Positions 17,154-24,784 of a stretch of DNA of 64,000 nt are shown in pieces. Position 1 is the stretch's first letter; the number at the start of each line of letters is the position of its first letter. The stretch is from Halobacillus dabanensis (GTDB taxonomy: Bacteria > Bacillota > Bacilli > Bacillales > Halobacillaceae). Made by a program: the position numbers and the translations under genes. Below the pieces are notes generated by a model, which was not told the origin of the DNA, did no database searches, and saw nothing but the letters and a program-made list of their open reading frames with translations. The DNA is taken from positions 124,001 through 188,000 of the forward strand of contig NZ_FOSB01000005.1 of the NCBI RefSeq assembly GCF_900114165.1, written 5' to 3'.

Positions 17154-17904
17154 ACGATTTCCTCCAAAAATATAAAGCGTACCATACAGCGGTCAACATG
17201 CTGACAAGAATGATAGCGAAAAACAATTTTCCGATAAAAGCGATGCAGATAAACATAAAAATGATCATTCCGAATAGGAGACTCATCCTTCGCGGCCATA
17301 AACTTGAATCCAACTTAAGAGGCGGCCCCCACAATAGGAAGATCAAGTGGAAGACAGCAGCAACCGTGAACCACCCGAAAAAATTGGAAAAAGGAATATC
17401 GTAATAGAGGCCTGCTTCTTGCCAAATCCAATATTCTTTCACTTTAAAGGCGACAGGATCGAGAATGAGATCGATTGTGACAGCCATCAAAGCTCCTGCC
17501 AGCAAAAATACAAGTTTACTTATAACAGGTGGCAAGCCACTGGATAGGACACGTGCCAGTTCATGAGAACAACCGATGATCAGTAACCAGGCAAAGCCGA
17601 TGGTGATCGGTGTATCCACGATTTTCAAACCAAAGTTTTCTGTATAGAAATAGGAACCGAATAAAAAATCATACTCGACGCCAAGATGCTCGATGAAGAT
17701 ACTTGCGATAATGATGACACCACTGTAGATGATTCCACTCCATATTCCGTACATTTTTGAAAAATAGATGCCTGCAACGACCCCGGCAGTTATTAAAAAT
17801 ACGCTATTCGCCCACTCAAGCCAAGGTGGTAATAGATCGAATGTTACTAAAATGACACCGCAAATGTACCAAAAGATAAAAAAGCGGTAAATATAATCGG
17901 TCAT
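17134..17904 (-). CDS. carotenoid biosynthesis membrane protein (CruF/DUF422 family)
   Basis: 256 residues, about seven membrane helices. The pattern GVEYDFLFGSYFYTENFGLKI, a helix with GCSHELAR, and DLILDPVAFKVKEYWIW is typical of the carotenoid synthesis family that includes the C-1',2' hydratase CruF. ATG at 17904 follows GAAAGAGGTG and is the first gene of the - strand operon. CruF hydrates C40 end groups. What it does in a C30 pathway is open: it may hydrate the psi end or help terminal oxidation. Confidence 0.8.
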   Translation of the reverse strand: MTDYIYRFFIFWYICGVILVTFDLLPPWLEWANSVFLITAGVVAGIYFSKMYGIWSGIIYSGVIIIASIFIEHLGVEYDFLFGSYFYTENFGLKIVDTPITIGFAWLLIIGCSHELARVLSSGLPPVISKLVFLLAGALMAVTIDLILDPVAFKVKEYWIWQEAGLYYDIPFSNFFGWFTVAAVFHLIFLLWGPPLKLDSSLWPRRMSLLFGMIIFMFICIAFIGKLFFAIILVSMLTAVWYALYFWRKSYVQTRS

Positions 17905-18162
17905 AAAGCACCTCTTTCCTCCATCGGAATCGTCGTTTGTATGTATAAGTCCCGTTGCTATGATGTTGAAAAAGGGTTTGAGGAAAACGGAACAATGTAC
18001 TTTCTAAAAAAATCATGAACTACATTTACGCCGATGAAGTAATCATGCTCATGATTGGCACTTAAGGGAGTTTGTGCACCTACATACCACTTGCGGGTAT
18101 AGGTGGCAGAGTATAAATTGATTCTTCTAAGTTCATCATACCTTTTCAGAGGATAAAATAAA

Positions 18163-18196
18163 CGGAAAAAGCCCTATGCTGGACACATAGGGCTGA
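18163..18196 (-). terminator. terminator of doxX
   Basis: Read on the - strand: AGCCCTATG / CATAGGGCT stem followed by TTTTT. The ~300-base space 17905-18207 also holds a hairpin near 18075-18105 (CACCTA...ATACC / GGTATAGGTG) and no gene. Confidence 0.75.
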
Positions 18197-18207
18197 AAAT
18201 AGTCAGG

Positions 18208-18717
18208 TTATTGGTGAGCAAGGACTCTTTGATTCCGTTTCAAGGTGAAACCCCGTTTTTGTAACATCGGGAGTACCCAGCGGTCCAATCCGTAACGTCC
18301 GGCATTTGCTCCTGCTACGAGAAGGAAGATCGTCAGTAACACCATTTGCGGGTTGGTGCTGGTCGTTCCGCTGAATAAGAAAGCGAAATTCATGAGAATG
18401 CCACCGAAAGCAGCCAGGTTTGTAAATAATCCTAAGATAAGTGCTATTCCGACGAGAACTTCTCCCCACATGACAAGGAAAGCGAATAGTTCGTGGTTGG
18501 GCATGGCGAATTGCTCTAAGAAAACGGCCCACCAGCCCTGGACAGCCGGATGTGCACCTTCCGCTTTACCGATCGCGCCTTGCAGGAAACCACTGACTTC
18601 AAATCCACCAGTCACTTTCCCAATACCAGAAGTCAACCAGGCATACCCTAAATAAACACGGAATACAGTTAAGACAGCTGCGACGACTTTGTTGTTTCTT
18701 AACATTTCATTCATCAT
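18208..18717 (-). CDS. DoxX family membrane protein
   Basis: 169 residues with four hydrophobic segments. The DoxX pattern is clear: RVYLGYAWLTSGIGKVTGG in helix 1, then WGEVLVGIALILGLFT and a final FLLVAGANAGRYGLDRW. Family members are quinone-linked or thiol-redox-associated membrane proteins in some species, but most are uncharacterised. ATG at 18717 follows AAGGAGTGAGATTC; the frame continues slightly upstream without a better site. Repeated Rex-like sites lie upstream (18739-18755 and 18823-18839). Confidence 0.85.
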   Translation of the reverse strand: MMNEMLRNNKVVAAVLTVFRVYLGYAWLTSGIGKVTGGFEVSGFLQGAIGKAEGAHPAVQGWWAVFLEQFAMPNHELFAFLVMWGEVLVGIALILGLFTNLAAFGGILMNFAFLFSGTTSTNPQMVLLTIFLLVAGANAGRYGLDRWVLPMLQKRGFTLKRNQRVLAHQ

Positions 18718-18738
18718 GAATCTCACTCCTTATAAAGT

Positions 18739-18755
18739 TTGTTCACCATTTCACA
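18739..18755 (-). promoter_or_regulatory. putative operator copy 1 upstream of doxX
   Basis: TTGTTCACCATTTCACA, 14 of 17 identical to a second copy 84 bases upstream of it (relative to doxX). The right half TTCACA matches half of the Rex dyad TTGTGAA-N4-TTCACAA. Confidence 0.4.
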
Positions 18756-18822
18756 TGATGGGGTGTAAGAGTTTCTTTCTTACAATTCAAGTATAGAAGG
18801 AATAGGGAAGTATATCCATAGT

Positions 18823-18839
18823 TTGTTCATCAATTCACA
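18823..18839 (-). promoter_or_regulatory. putative operator copy 2 upstream of doxX
   Basis: TTGTTCATCAATTCACA (followed by A). Compared with the Rex dyad, only two left-half positions differ. A further left half TTGTGAA stands at 18865. Confidence 0.4.
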
Positions 18840-19003
18840 ATCTGTTCAAGAACATATGGCAGTTTTGTGAAATCCTTCTGTTTGCCATTGTTGTGTAAGG
18901 GAATACGCTCTATGTATAATGAAGCAGTAACCATCTAAAAATATCCGAAGCAGAGGGACAACTTTTTTGCTAAAATGAAACGTAGAGAGAGGGGTGGGAA
19001 TCT

Positions 19004-19081
19004 ATGGAATTGATCATGTTTTTTGTCAGTATCATTGTAATGTTGGGTCTGATTGGTCTAACTATCTTCGACAACGGTTAA
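19004..19081 (+). CDS. 25-residue hydrophobic peptide ORF
   Basis: MELIMFFVSIIVMLGLIGLT... ends IFDNG. It is a single membrane segment and nothing else. ATG at 19004 is preceded by AGAGAGGGGTGGG, and a perfect terminator follows 21 bases after the stop. The layout of ribosome site, tiny ORF and terminator is that of a small membrane peptide gene, either regulatory or toxin-like. No family is recognised. Confidence 0.5.
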   Translation: MELIMFFVSIIVMLGLIGLTIFDNG

Positions 19082-19101
19082 TACTTAATCTTTAGCATTT
19101 C

Positions 19102-19154
19102 TAAAAAAGGTTCAAGAATCCGGCATGCCAAGCCGCTTTCTTGAACCTTTTTTA
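19102..19154 (+). terminator. terminator after 25-residue ORF
   Basis: Stem AAAAAAGGTTCAAGAA / TTCTTGAACCTTTTTT, perfect over 16 bases, with a loop of about 19 bases. Confidence 0.85.
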
Positions 19155-19202
19155 TATTGCACTATTAAGGGAAATAGCAGGCTAATGTAAAACTCGATTC
19201 CG

Positions 19203-19355
19203 AGATATTGTGGTGCTTAAGGGGCTGCGGGAAACGACTCGCTTTCCGTGGGGCGGGCGCTGAGCCTCCTCAGGCTTAACGCCTTGCGGGGTCTCACCTG
19301 TCCCGCTAATCCCACAGGAGTCTCGCCGTTTCCCTCCGCCCCTTTATCCATATGA
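19203..19355. repeat. dispersed intergenic repeat element, copy A
   Basis: About 150 bases, G+C-rich compared with its surroundings. Its ends form an imperfect inverted pair (AAGGGGCTGCGGGAAACG near 19214 and CGTTTCCCTCCGCCCCTT near 19328). Internal blocks CGCTTTCCG, GCGGGGTCTC, CCTGTC and GGAGTCTC recur in the element at 41.5 kb. Open frames in it are shadows. No transposase is present. Confidence 0.7.
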
Positions 19356-19514
19356 AGCACTTCGGAATCGATCAGCATACTATCAATAGTTGAGTAGGTA
19401 AAAGAATTGGTAACACCTATTATAGTACCTTTTCCTAATAGCTCCCTGTCTTGTCCGTTTGGCAGTTTCGAGATACTCGATAAGGTAATTCGATAAGGTA
19501 ATGGTGGGTGGAAA

Positions 19515-19585
19515 GCTGCAAGACTCCTGCGGGAAAGGATAGACTGCGACATGCGGGGGCTCGCCAGTCTATCCTTTCCCGTTCT
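19515..19585. repeat. dispersed repeat, partial copy B with 16-bp hairpin
   Basis: GGGAAAGGATAGACTG at 19531-19546 and its perfect reverse complement at 19565-19580, with an 18-base loop. The flank GACTCCTGCGGGAAAGG is the inverted form of a block in the 41.5-kb element, so this is a related fragment in the opposite orientation. Confidence 0.65.
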
Positions 19586-19782
19586 TACACCTGAATGGAC
19601 CTACATTCAAAAGGATTGCATAAGCCATATTTGCACTATCCAGCTCCAGTGTCTAGCGGCTAGTGAGACTTCCCTCGCTTCTGTACGATAAGTCAACATC
19701 GAATCGCTACGCTCTTCGTGTTTCCTTTATCTCCTCCAGCTCTAGACTAGTTCGGTGTCTAGCCTCTCAAGGTCTTAGGCCT

Positions 19783-19833
19783 CACAGGAAGCGGGGTCGT
19801 TCGGTGTTGCAACAGGACGTTGCGAACTTAACC
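19783..19833. repeat. 51-bp repeat, copy 1
   Basis: 51 bases (CACAGGAAGCGGGGTCGTTC... to ...GCGAACTTAACC) recurring at 62017-62067 with one mismatch. It contains GTTGCAAC and GTTGCGAAC, so it can fold. It lies within further diverged repeat sequence (19630-20011), including a second GGAGTCTC...CTCCGCCCC block at 19975. Confidence 0.8.
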
Positions 19834-20285
19834 TAACTATTTATTAGTCATTTCAGGAAGAAGAACACTCCCTGTAATGATTGTTCTTAAGCTGGTAGAG
19901 GCTGACCAAGATACCTCCACGTTTGAACGTCCAGTCCATCCGCCGCTGACCAAGGCACATCCGCTTTCGCATTAGGAGTCTCCCCATTCCCCTCCGCCCC
20001 CTTTACCATATCGGTGTCTCGAAACCACTTCTAGAGAACTCTGCTTGTATGCTCAAGAGAAGAGGTAATATCAAACGCCCCAATGGTTATTCCATACGTA
20101 AAAGCTTGATATAGAGCGCTTCATATCTGCTTATGAGTGAGAGGAAGACGTCCCGCCACACCTATCCACTCACCAAACATCCCGAAACTGAGTGTTCAAG
20201 ATAAGGGAGGTTAGGAGATTTTTTAGGATGGGAGACACCTTTTGTTAGGTTGTTTCGATTATAGAAGTGAGAGGAGGTGAAGCAC

Positions 20286-20510
20286 ATGGCTGTGAATACA
20301 ATAAAAGTAGATACACGCTTACAACTCGTTTTATCAGAAGGACAAGATGGAGAAGGAAACATGCTGTTGAAAAAGAAATCATTCAACAATGTAAAAATGA
20401 ACGCAGCAGATGAACAATTGCATACGGTCGCAATTGCTCTTGCCCCCCTGCAGACACACATCCTGATCGATATCGCCCGTGACGACCGCTCACTTTTGAT
20501 TGAAGAATAA
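20286..20510 (+). CDS. DUF1659 family protein
   Basis: 74 residues, MAVNTIKVDTRLQLVL..., ending DIARDDRSLLIEE. It is an all-soluble small protein matching the DUF1659 pattern (T.LQLV...G.D..G......SFNNVK), always of unknown function. ATG at 20286 follows GAGAGGAGGTGA. It is the first gene of the DUF1659-DUF2922-YvrJ trio that recurs in Bacillaceae. Confidence 0.75.
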   Translation: MAVNTIKVDTRLQLVLSEGQDGEGNMLLKKKSFNNVKMNAADEQLHTVAIALAPLQTHILIDIARDDRSLLIEE

Positions 20511-20529
20511 AAAAGAAGAGGACAAATGA

Positions 20530-20742
20530 ATGAAAAAGCTGGAGCTGAAATTTTTGAATGAAGAAGGTAAAGTGGTAACCATCAGTGTCGATGATCCGAT
20601 TGAACCTGCAGATCCGACATTGGTCCACGCAGCTATGGATGCCATCATCGCAGAAGGATGCTTCTATTCCAGTGGAGGCGACCTCGTCGAGAAAAAAGAA
20701 GCACGAATTGTAGAACGAAACGTCTATGGTATCGAAATCTAA
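20530..20742 (+). CDS. DUF2922 family protein
   Basis: 70 residues, MKKLELKFLNEEGKVVTISV..., with the conserved DPTLVHAAMDAIIAEGCF segment in the middle. The family is small and of unknown function, and commonly sits directly after DUF1659. Nineteen bases separate it from that gene, so the two are probably cotranscribed. A terminator follows at 20747-20782. Confidence 0.78.
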   Translation: MKKLELKFLNEEGKVVTISVDDPIEPADPTLVHAAMDAIIAEGCFYSSGGDLVEKKEARIVERNVYGIEI

Positions 20743-20746
20743 GGGA

Positions 20747-20782
20747 GAGAGCCGCTACATTCATTTGCTAGCGGCTTTTTTT
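20747..20782 (+). terminator. terminator after DUF2922 gene
   Basis: Stem AGCCGCTA / TAGCGGCT followed by TTTTTTT. Confidence 0.8.
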
Positions 20783-20863
20783 CTTACCATGAACATCCAG
20801 TAATAGGTGAGTAAGTTATTCCCATTCTTGTTTGGATAAATAGGGGATTATAAGGAGGAAAAG

Positions 20864-21001
20864 ATGGAAATGGATGCGTGGTTGTCTATTATCGCCGATG
20901 TGGGCTTTCCTGTTGCGGTCACCTTCTATTTATTGCACCGTGTAGAAGGAAAGCTGGATCAGCTGATCGAAACCCTACATCAACTACCTGAAAAAATGTA
21001 G
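20864..21001 (+). CDS. yvrJ: YvrJ family protein
   Basis: 45 residues, MEMDAWLSIIADVGFPVAV..., with one membrane segment (VGFPVAVTFYLLHRVE) then an amphipathic tail, KLDQLIETLHQLPEKM. This is the YvrJ pattern. ATG at 20864 follows TAAGGAGG. It completes the DUF1659/DUF2922/YvrJ set. The function is unknown, possibly a holin-like or membrane accessory peptide. Confidence 0.72.
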   Translation: MEMDAWLSIIADVGFPVAVTFYLLHRVEGKLDQLIETLHQLPEKM

Positions 21002-21026
21002 GATGGAAGTTTAATATCTTAAAGTA

Positions 21027-21064
21027 AAAAACAGCCTGGATCACTGCCAGGCTGTTTGCTTTTT
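21027..21064. terminator. bidirectional terminator yvrJ / signal peptidase
   Basis: Stem AACAGCCTGG / CCAGGCTGTT between convergent genes, A-rich on the left and TTTTTT on the right. Confidence 0.75.
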
Positions 21065-21591
21065 TAATTTGTGAGGCCCCATTGATTTAATGGGTAGATG
21101 ACGAGTTCTGTACGGCCGATGATTTCTTCTTCTTCGACGAAGCCGAGACCATTACGGCTGTCTTTACTGATCGAACGGTTGTCACCCATGACAAAATACT
21201 TTCCTTCAGGGACTTCAACAGGACCGAAATCTCTCGTTGCAGAAGCCGCTTCTTCTGTTAAATACCCTTGTGTTTCCTTTTCTCCATTTACATACAGTTC
21301 ATGTTCACGGATTTCCACTGTGTCTCCTGGCTGACCAATGACCCGCTTGACGTAGCTTTTCACTGGACGTTCAATGATGACGATGTCCCCGCGGGCGGGT
21401 TCGTCTATATAATACACGATTTTATTAAACATCACTCGTTCACCGTTTTGAAGTGTCGGATCCATACTGGCACCTTCCACAATCGACGTGGCGAAGAAGA
21501 ATGTTCTAAGAATAAAGGCCAATGTAATGGCGACGGCAATTGCTTTCAACCATTCCAACCATTCTTTTTTAGATTGCTCAGACAATCTCAT
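21064..21591 (-). CDS. sipS: type I signal peptidase
   Basis: Membrane-anchored serine/lysine peptidase that removes signal peptides from secreted proteins. 175 residues: one N-terminal membrane helix (about 15-35), catalytic Ser42 in EGASMDPT, Lys82 in YVKRVIGQPGD, and the C-terminal box GDNRSISKDSRNGLG with its conserved Asp and Ser. The length equals the B. subtilis SipS/SipT class. Which paralogue it is cannot be told. It stands alone on the - strand. Confidence 0.92.
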   Translation of the reverse strand: MRLSEQSKKEWLEWLKAIAVAITLAFILRTFFFATSIVEGASMDPTLQNGERVMFNKIVYYIDEPARGDIVIIERPVKSYVKRVIGQPGDTVEIREHELYVNGEKETQGYLTEEAASATRDFGPVEVPEGKYFVMGDNRSISKDSRNGLGFVEEEEIIGRTELVIYPLNQWGLTN

Positions 21592-21872
21592 CTTCCTTTC
21601 TCGATGAACATAAAATAATTCGTACTTAATTTTACCATATAAACGAATAAATAAAAGATAGCGCTGAGATTTTAACGAAGATGTAACATAAACTTTCTTT
21701 ACATTTTACTGTTAACCACTGTCGAATATTAAGAACATTTACCGATTTCCTTTACAAACTGAGGGAAAATTGAGATAATTCTGTTCGTGCAAGAACTGTA
21801 TACGAACACATATTCTTTCTTTTTGACTAATAGTAAACAATAATATGGAAAGAAGAGGTCAGGAGGTAGTCG

Positions 21873-22040
21873 ATGGTGCTAGTAGCCGCCAAGGATCCTC
21901 GTATTGTTGAAGTTGAGATTTTAAGGGAGAAAATGACACGGATCGCACTCGAAAAGGGGCTGTCAAGTGCTGAATCTGTCAAAATCAGCCAGGAGCTTGA
22001 CGCACTATTGAATGAGCTGCAAAAAAATAAGCCGAACTAA
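21873..22040 (+). CDS. Spo0E-like aspartyl-phosphate phosphatase
   Basis: 55 residues. The central SQELDALLNEL carries the Spo0E family signature S-x-E-L-D, here Ser-Gln-Glu-Leu-Asp, preceded by helix IVEVEILREKMTRIALEKG. Such proteins dephosphorylate phospho-Spo0A and restrain sporulation. ATG at 21873 follows CAGGAGGTAG. A terminator follows immediately. Its short length is normal for the family. Confidence 0.82.
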   Translation: MVLVAAKDPRIVEVEILREKMTRIALEKGLSSAESVKISQELDALLNELQKNKPN

Positions 22041-22080
22041 AAATAAACCTCATGGGGACTTTCCCATGAGGTTTATTTAC
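22040..22080 (+). terminator. terminator after spo0E-like gene
   Basis: Perfect stem AAATAAACCTCATGGG / CCCATGAGGTTTATTT. Confidence 0.85.
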
Positions 22081-22196
22081 TGCGATAGTGAAGTTGATAG
22101 TTCACCCGTGAGAATGTAAGGAAGCTTTTCTGGTCATTAGAGATGTAGTTTTATTGTAACCTGCCAAGAGTGAACCTACAGGTTTAATAAGAGGGA

Positions 22197-23354
22197 TTAT
22201 TTTTCTCGTTCTAAAAAACTCTCCAGGCGGTTCAGTCCTTTTTCTAGTGTTTCCATGCTATAGGCATAAGAAAGCCGCATATAACCTTCTCCGTGTTCAG
22301 AAAAAGCATCCCCTGGTACGAGGGCGAGGCCTGCTTCTTCTACGAGTTGGACAGCACGGTCGAACGTTGATTTGCCGTTTAACGGCATTTTTAAGAAAAG
22401 ATAAAAAGCGCCGTCCGGCTGGGCGTAGTCCAAATCTAATTGAGTGAGTCGTTCCGTCACGAAAGCGCGGCGATCTTGATAAGCATCACGCATCTGGATT
22501 GCGTCACTTCTTCCATTTTTCAAAGCTTCAAGCGCGGCATGCTGACTGATGGATGTGGCGCACGAAACGTTGTACTGGTGTACTTTCAAAATGTGACGGT
22601 TGAGCCACGCGGGAGCGAGCAGGTAGCCGATTCGCCAGCCAGTCATGCTATGGGACTTAGAGACTCCGTTTATGACAATCACCTGATCACGTACCTCTGA
22701 AAAAGTGGCGATGGATGTATGGGGACGATCATAAACGAGCTCGCTGTAAATTTCATCTGCCAACAGGAACATATCGTGTTTTTCCAGCACATCGGCGATA
22801 TCCTTTAGTTCTTGTTCAGACAACGATACACCGGTTGGATTCGATGGATAAGGCAGGATGATGGCCTTTGTTTTTGATGTAATATTTCTTTCGATGAGTT
22901 CGCCTGTCAATTTGAATTCATGATTGCTCGTATCGATGAACACTGGTTCAGCGCCGGCCAGACGGATCAATGGTTCATAGCCGGGGTAGACAGGCCCTGG
23001 CAGCAAGACTTCATCTCCCTGTTTAATGATTGTCCTCAACGTAATATCCAGGGCCTGAGATGCCCCGACGGTTACAATGATTTCATCTTCCGCTTGATAA
23101 GAGAGTCCATATGAATCTTTGACATGTTGTTGGATTGCTCTTCTTAATGGAAGCATACCAGCATTATGTGTGTAAGTGGTCTGGTCTGCTTGGATCGCCT
23201 GGATGCCGGCTTCTTTTATATGGTGGGGAGTTGGAAAGTCCGGCTGTCCAATTGTCAATGAGACGACATCCTTGTATTGGGATACCATGTTGAAGAAGCG
23301 GCGAATGCCGGAAATTTCGATTTCTTTTACTTTCGGATTGATTAAGTGTTCCAT
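22197..23354 (-). CDS. patA: aminotransferase A (PatA)
   Basis: Class I/II PLP-dependent aminotransferase, 385 residues. In Bacillus, PatA provides an N-acetyl-diaminopimelate pathway transaminase, consistent with dapH and dapL further on. PLP-Lys233 lies in VSKSHSMTGWRIG, with NPTG at 172-175, the DEIYSEL block at 200-206 and a C-terminal MRLSYAYS arginine. The N-terminus MEHLINPKVKEIEISGIRRF follows B. subtilis PatA almost residue by residue. The - strand SD is GAGAGAACC-like and modest. Confidence 0.9.
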   Translation of the reverse strand: MEHLINPKVKEIEISGIRRFFNMVSQYKDVVSLTIGQPDFPTPHHIKEAGIQAIQADQTTYTHNAGMLPLRRAIQQHVKDSYGLSYQAEDEIIVTVGASQALDITLRTIIKQGDEVLLPGPVYPGYEPLIRLAGAEPVFIDTSNHEFKLTGELIERNITSKTKAIILPYPSNPTGVSLSEQELKDIADVLEKHDMFLLADEIYSELVYDRPHTSIATFSEVRDQVIVINGVSKSHSMTGWRIGYLLAPAWLNRHILKVHQYNVSCATSISQHAALEALKNGRSDAIQMRDAYQDRRAFVTERLTQLDLDYAQPDGAFYLFLKMPLNGKSTFDRAVQLVEEAGLALVPGDAFSEHGEGYMRLSYAYSMETLEKGLNRLESFLEREK

Positions 23355-23464
23355 GGGTTCTCTCCTCTTTCACATAAAGTTAACAAAATGTTCAAACAAT
23401 TAACCTGTATAATTTGTAGAATTTTGTTATAATTCAAACTAAGCCAATGAAAGGAGTTATGTTT

Positions 23465-23614
23465 ATGAGAAATAATCGACGCATTTCCTTTGAAGACTTA
23501 GTCGATCGCAATAAGCAACAGTTATTGAACGATCATGAAGCTATCGAAAAAATCGAACGTCAAATAGATGAAAAACATACGAAAAGAAAAAATTCCGAAG
23601 CTTATGTAAACTGA
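23465..23614 (+). CDS. FbpB family small basic protein
   Basis: 49 residues, MRNNRRISFEDLVDRNKQQLL... with a highly charged helical tail. The SFEDLV.RNKQQLL..H.AIE.IE pattern fits the FbpB (Fur-regulated basic protein) family, which in B. subtilis assists the iron-sparing small RNA FsrA. ATG at 23465 follows AAAGGAG nine bases before. An in-frame ATG at 23459 is too close to that site. No convincing Fur box is visible upstream. Confidence 0.7.
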   Translation: MRNNRRISFEDLVDRNKQQLLNDHEAIEKIERQIDEKHTKRKNSEAYVN

Positions 23615-23627
23615 TGATATCACACCA

Positions 23628-23661
23628 GAAAGCAACCGCATAGAAGTGGTTGCTTTTTTAC
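23628..23661 (+). terminator. terminator after fbpB-like gene
   Basis: Stem AAGCAACC / GGTTGCTT followed by TTTTT. Confidence 0.75.
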
Positions 23662-23720
23662 ATTCTTATCGGAAAGTGGCAAAATATAGGTATAGATTAA
23701 AAAGAATGGCGGTGGTTTTC

Positions 23721-24575
23721 ATGGAAGACGTTGGGTTAGTGTTGGAAGGTGGCGGGATGAGAGGCGCCTATACCGCTGGGGTGCTTGACTTTTTCTTAGA
23801 TGAAGGCATCCATCTTCCTTATGTTGTCGGCGCTTCTGCGGGTGCTTGTAATGGAAGCTCTTATGTAGCGAAGCAGCGAGGGCGGAACTATGAAGTGATC
23901 GTAGAGTATGGCAGCCATCCGGAATACATATCGTACAAACGATTGTTTACACAAAGGCAGCTCTTTGGGATGGATTTCATTTTCGATAAACTCCCAAACC
24001 AACTGGTCCCGTTTGATTATGATAGTTTCCATAATCAAACGACGCGCTTTGTTGTAGGAACGACCGATATGCATACAGGGGAACCGGTCTTTTATGATCA
24101 TTTCCCGGACAGGGATAGTTTATTGAAGGTAATCCGGGCATCCAGTTCATTACCTATGATGGCTCCTAGTATCCAATATGATGGGAAAGAATTAATGGAT
24201 GGCGGCATCGCTGAACCGATCCCATTACAAGCTTCTGTAAAAGACGGCAACCGTAAACATGTCGTTGTATTGACTCGTAATGACGGTTATATCAAGGGGC
24301 GGATGAGAGGTGGCTGGTACTTCAACCGTAAATACAAACAGTTTCCATTGTTTGCAAAAGCTCTCCTGGAAAGACATCTGCGTTATAATAAACAATTGGA
24401 AAAAGTGAGAGAAGCGGAAAAAGAAGGTTCTGCTTTTGTCATTCGTCCGCTGCGTCCCTTGAAAGTGAGCCGGATTGAACGGAACCGCCAGCGGCTGCAC
24501 GATCTCTATACCCAGGGATATGAAGAAGCGGAAGAGCAGGCGGATAAGCTTCAGCGCTTTTTACAGGTGAATTGA
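23721..24575 (+). CDS. patatin-like phospholipase
   Basis: Ser/Asp dyad lipid hydrolase, 284 residues. The oxyanion loop EGGGMRGAYTAG lies at 9-20, the nucleophile elbow GASAG at 37-41 (Ser39), and the catalytic Asp is in MDGGIAEP. It resembles the bacterial YjjU group. The frame stays open upstream to 23646 with an ATG at 23706 (MAVVF). ATG at 23721 gives the conserved family start MEDVGLVLEGGG and is preferred, though its ribosome site is weak. The substrate is unknown. Confidence 0.85.
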   Translation: MEDVGLVLEGGGMRGAYTAGVLDFFLDEGIHLPYVVGASAGACNGSSYVAKQRGRNYEVIVEYGSHPEYISYKRLFTQRQLFGMDFIFDKLPNQLVPFDYDSFHNQTTRFVVGTTDMHTGEPVFYDHFPDRDSLLKVIRASSSLPMMAPSIQYDGKELMDGGIAEPIPLQASVKDGNRKHVVVLTRNDGYIKGRMRGGWYFNRKYKQFPLFAKALLERHLRYNKQLEKVREAEKEGSAFVIRPLRPLKVSRIERNRQRLHDLYTQGYEEAEEQADKLQRFLQVN

Positions 24576-24784
24576 TATCGATCAAATGAAAAGCTTGGGG
24601 ACGTAAATACCTGACCTCTTGTTGTTCGTTCCAGGACTGCAACATGGCGATGGGCTTATATATGGAACAATGGTTGGGAAGAAGGGGAGCAGGCAGGTGA
24701 TGGCAGCTCTGTGGTGACTGTATTCTAAAAGAAAGGGTCATCCAGTTTGCTTCGTTTGCTCCTGCTCTGTGAGGTTTTAAATAA

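Noticed and set aside
19217-19552. 111-codon - strand frame in the 19-kb repeats
   Set aside because: It lies wholly within repeat DNA, has no ribosome site and no recognisable domain.
23355-23464. Fur box upstream of the FbpB-like gene
   Set aside because: No 7-1-7 GATAATNATTATC-type motif can be made out between patA and the start codon.
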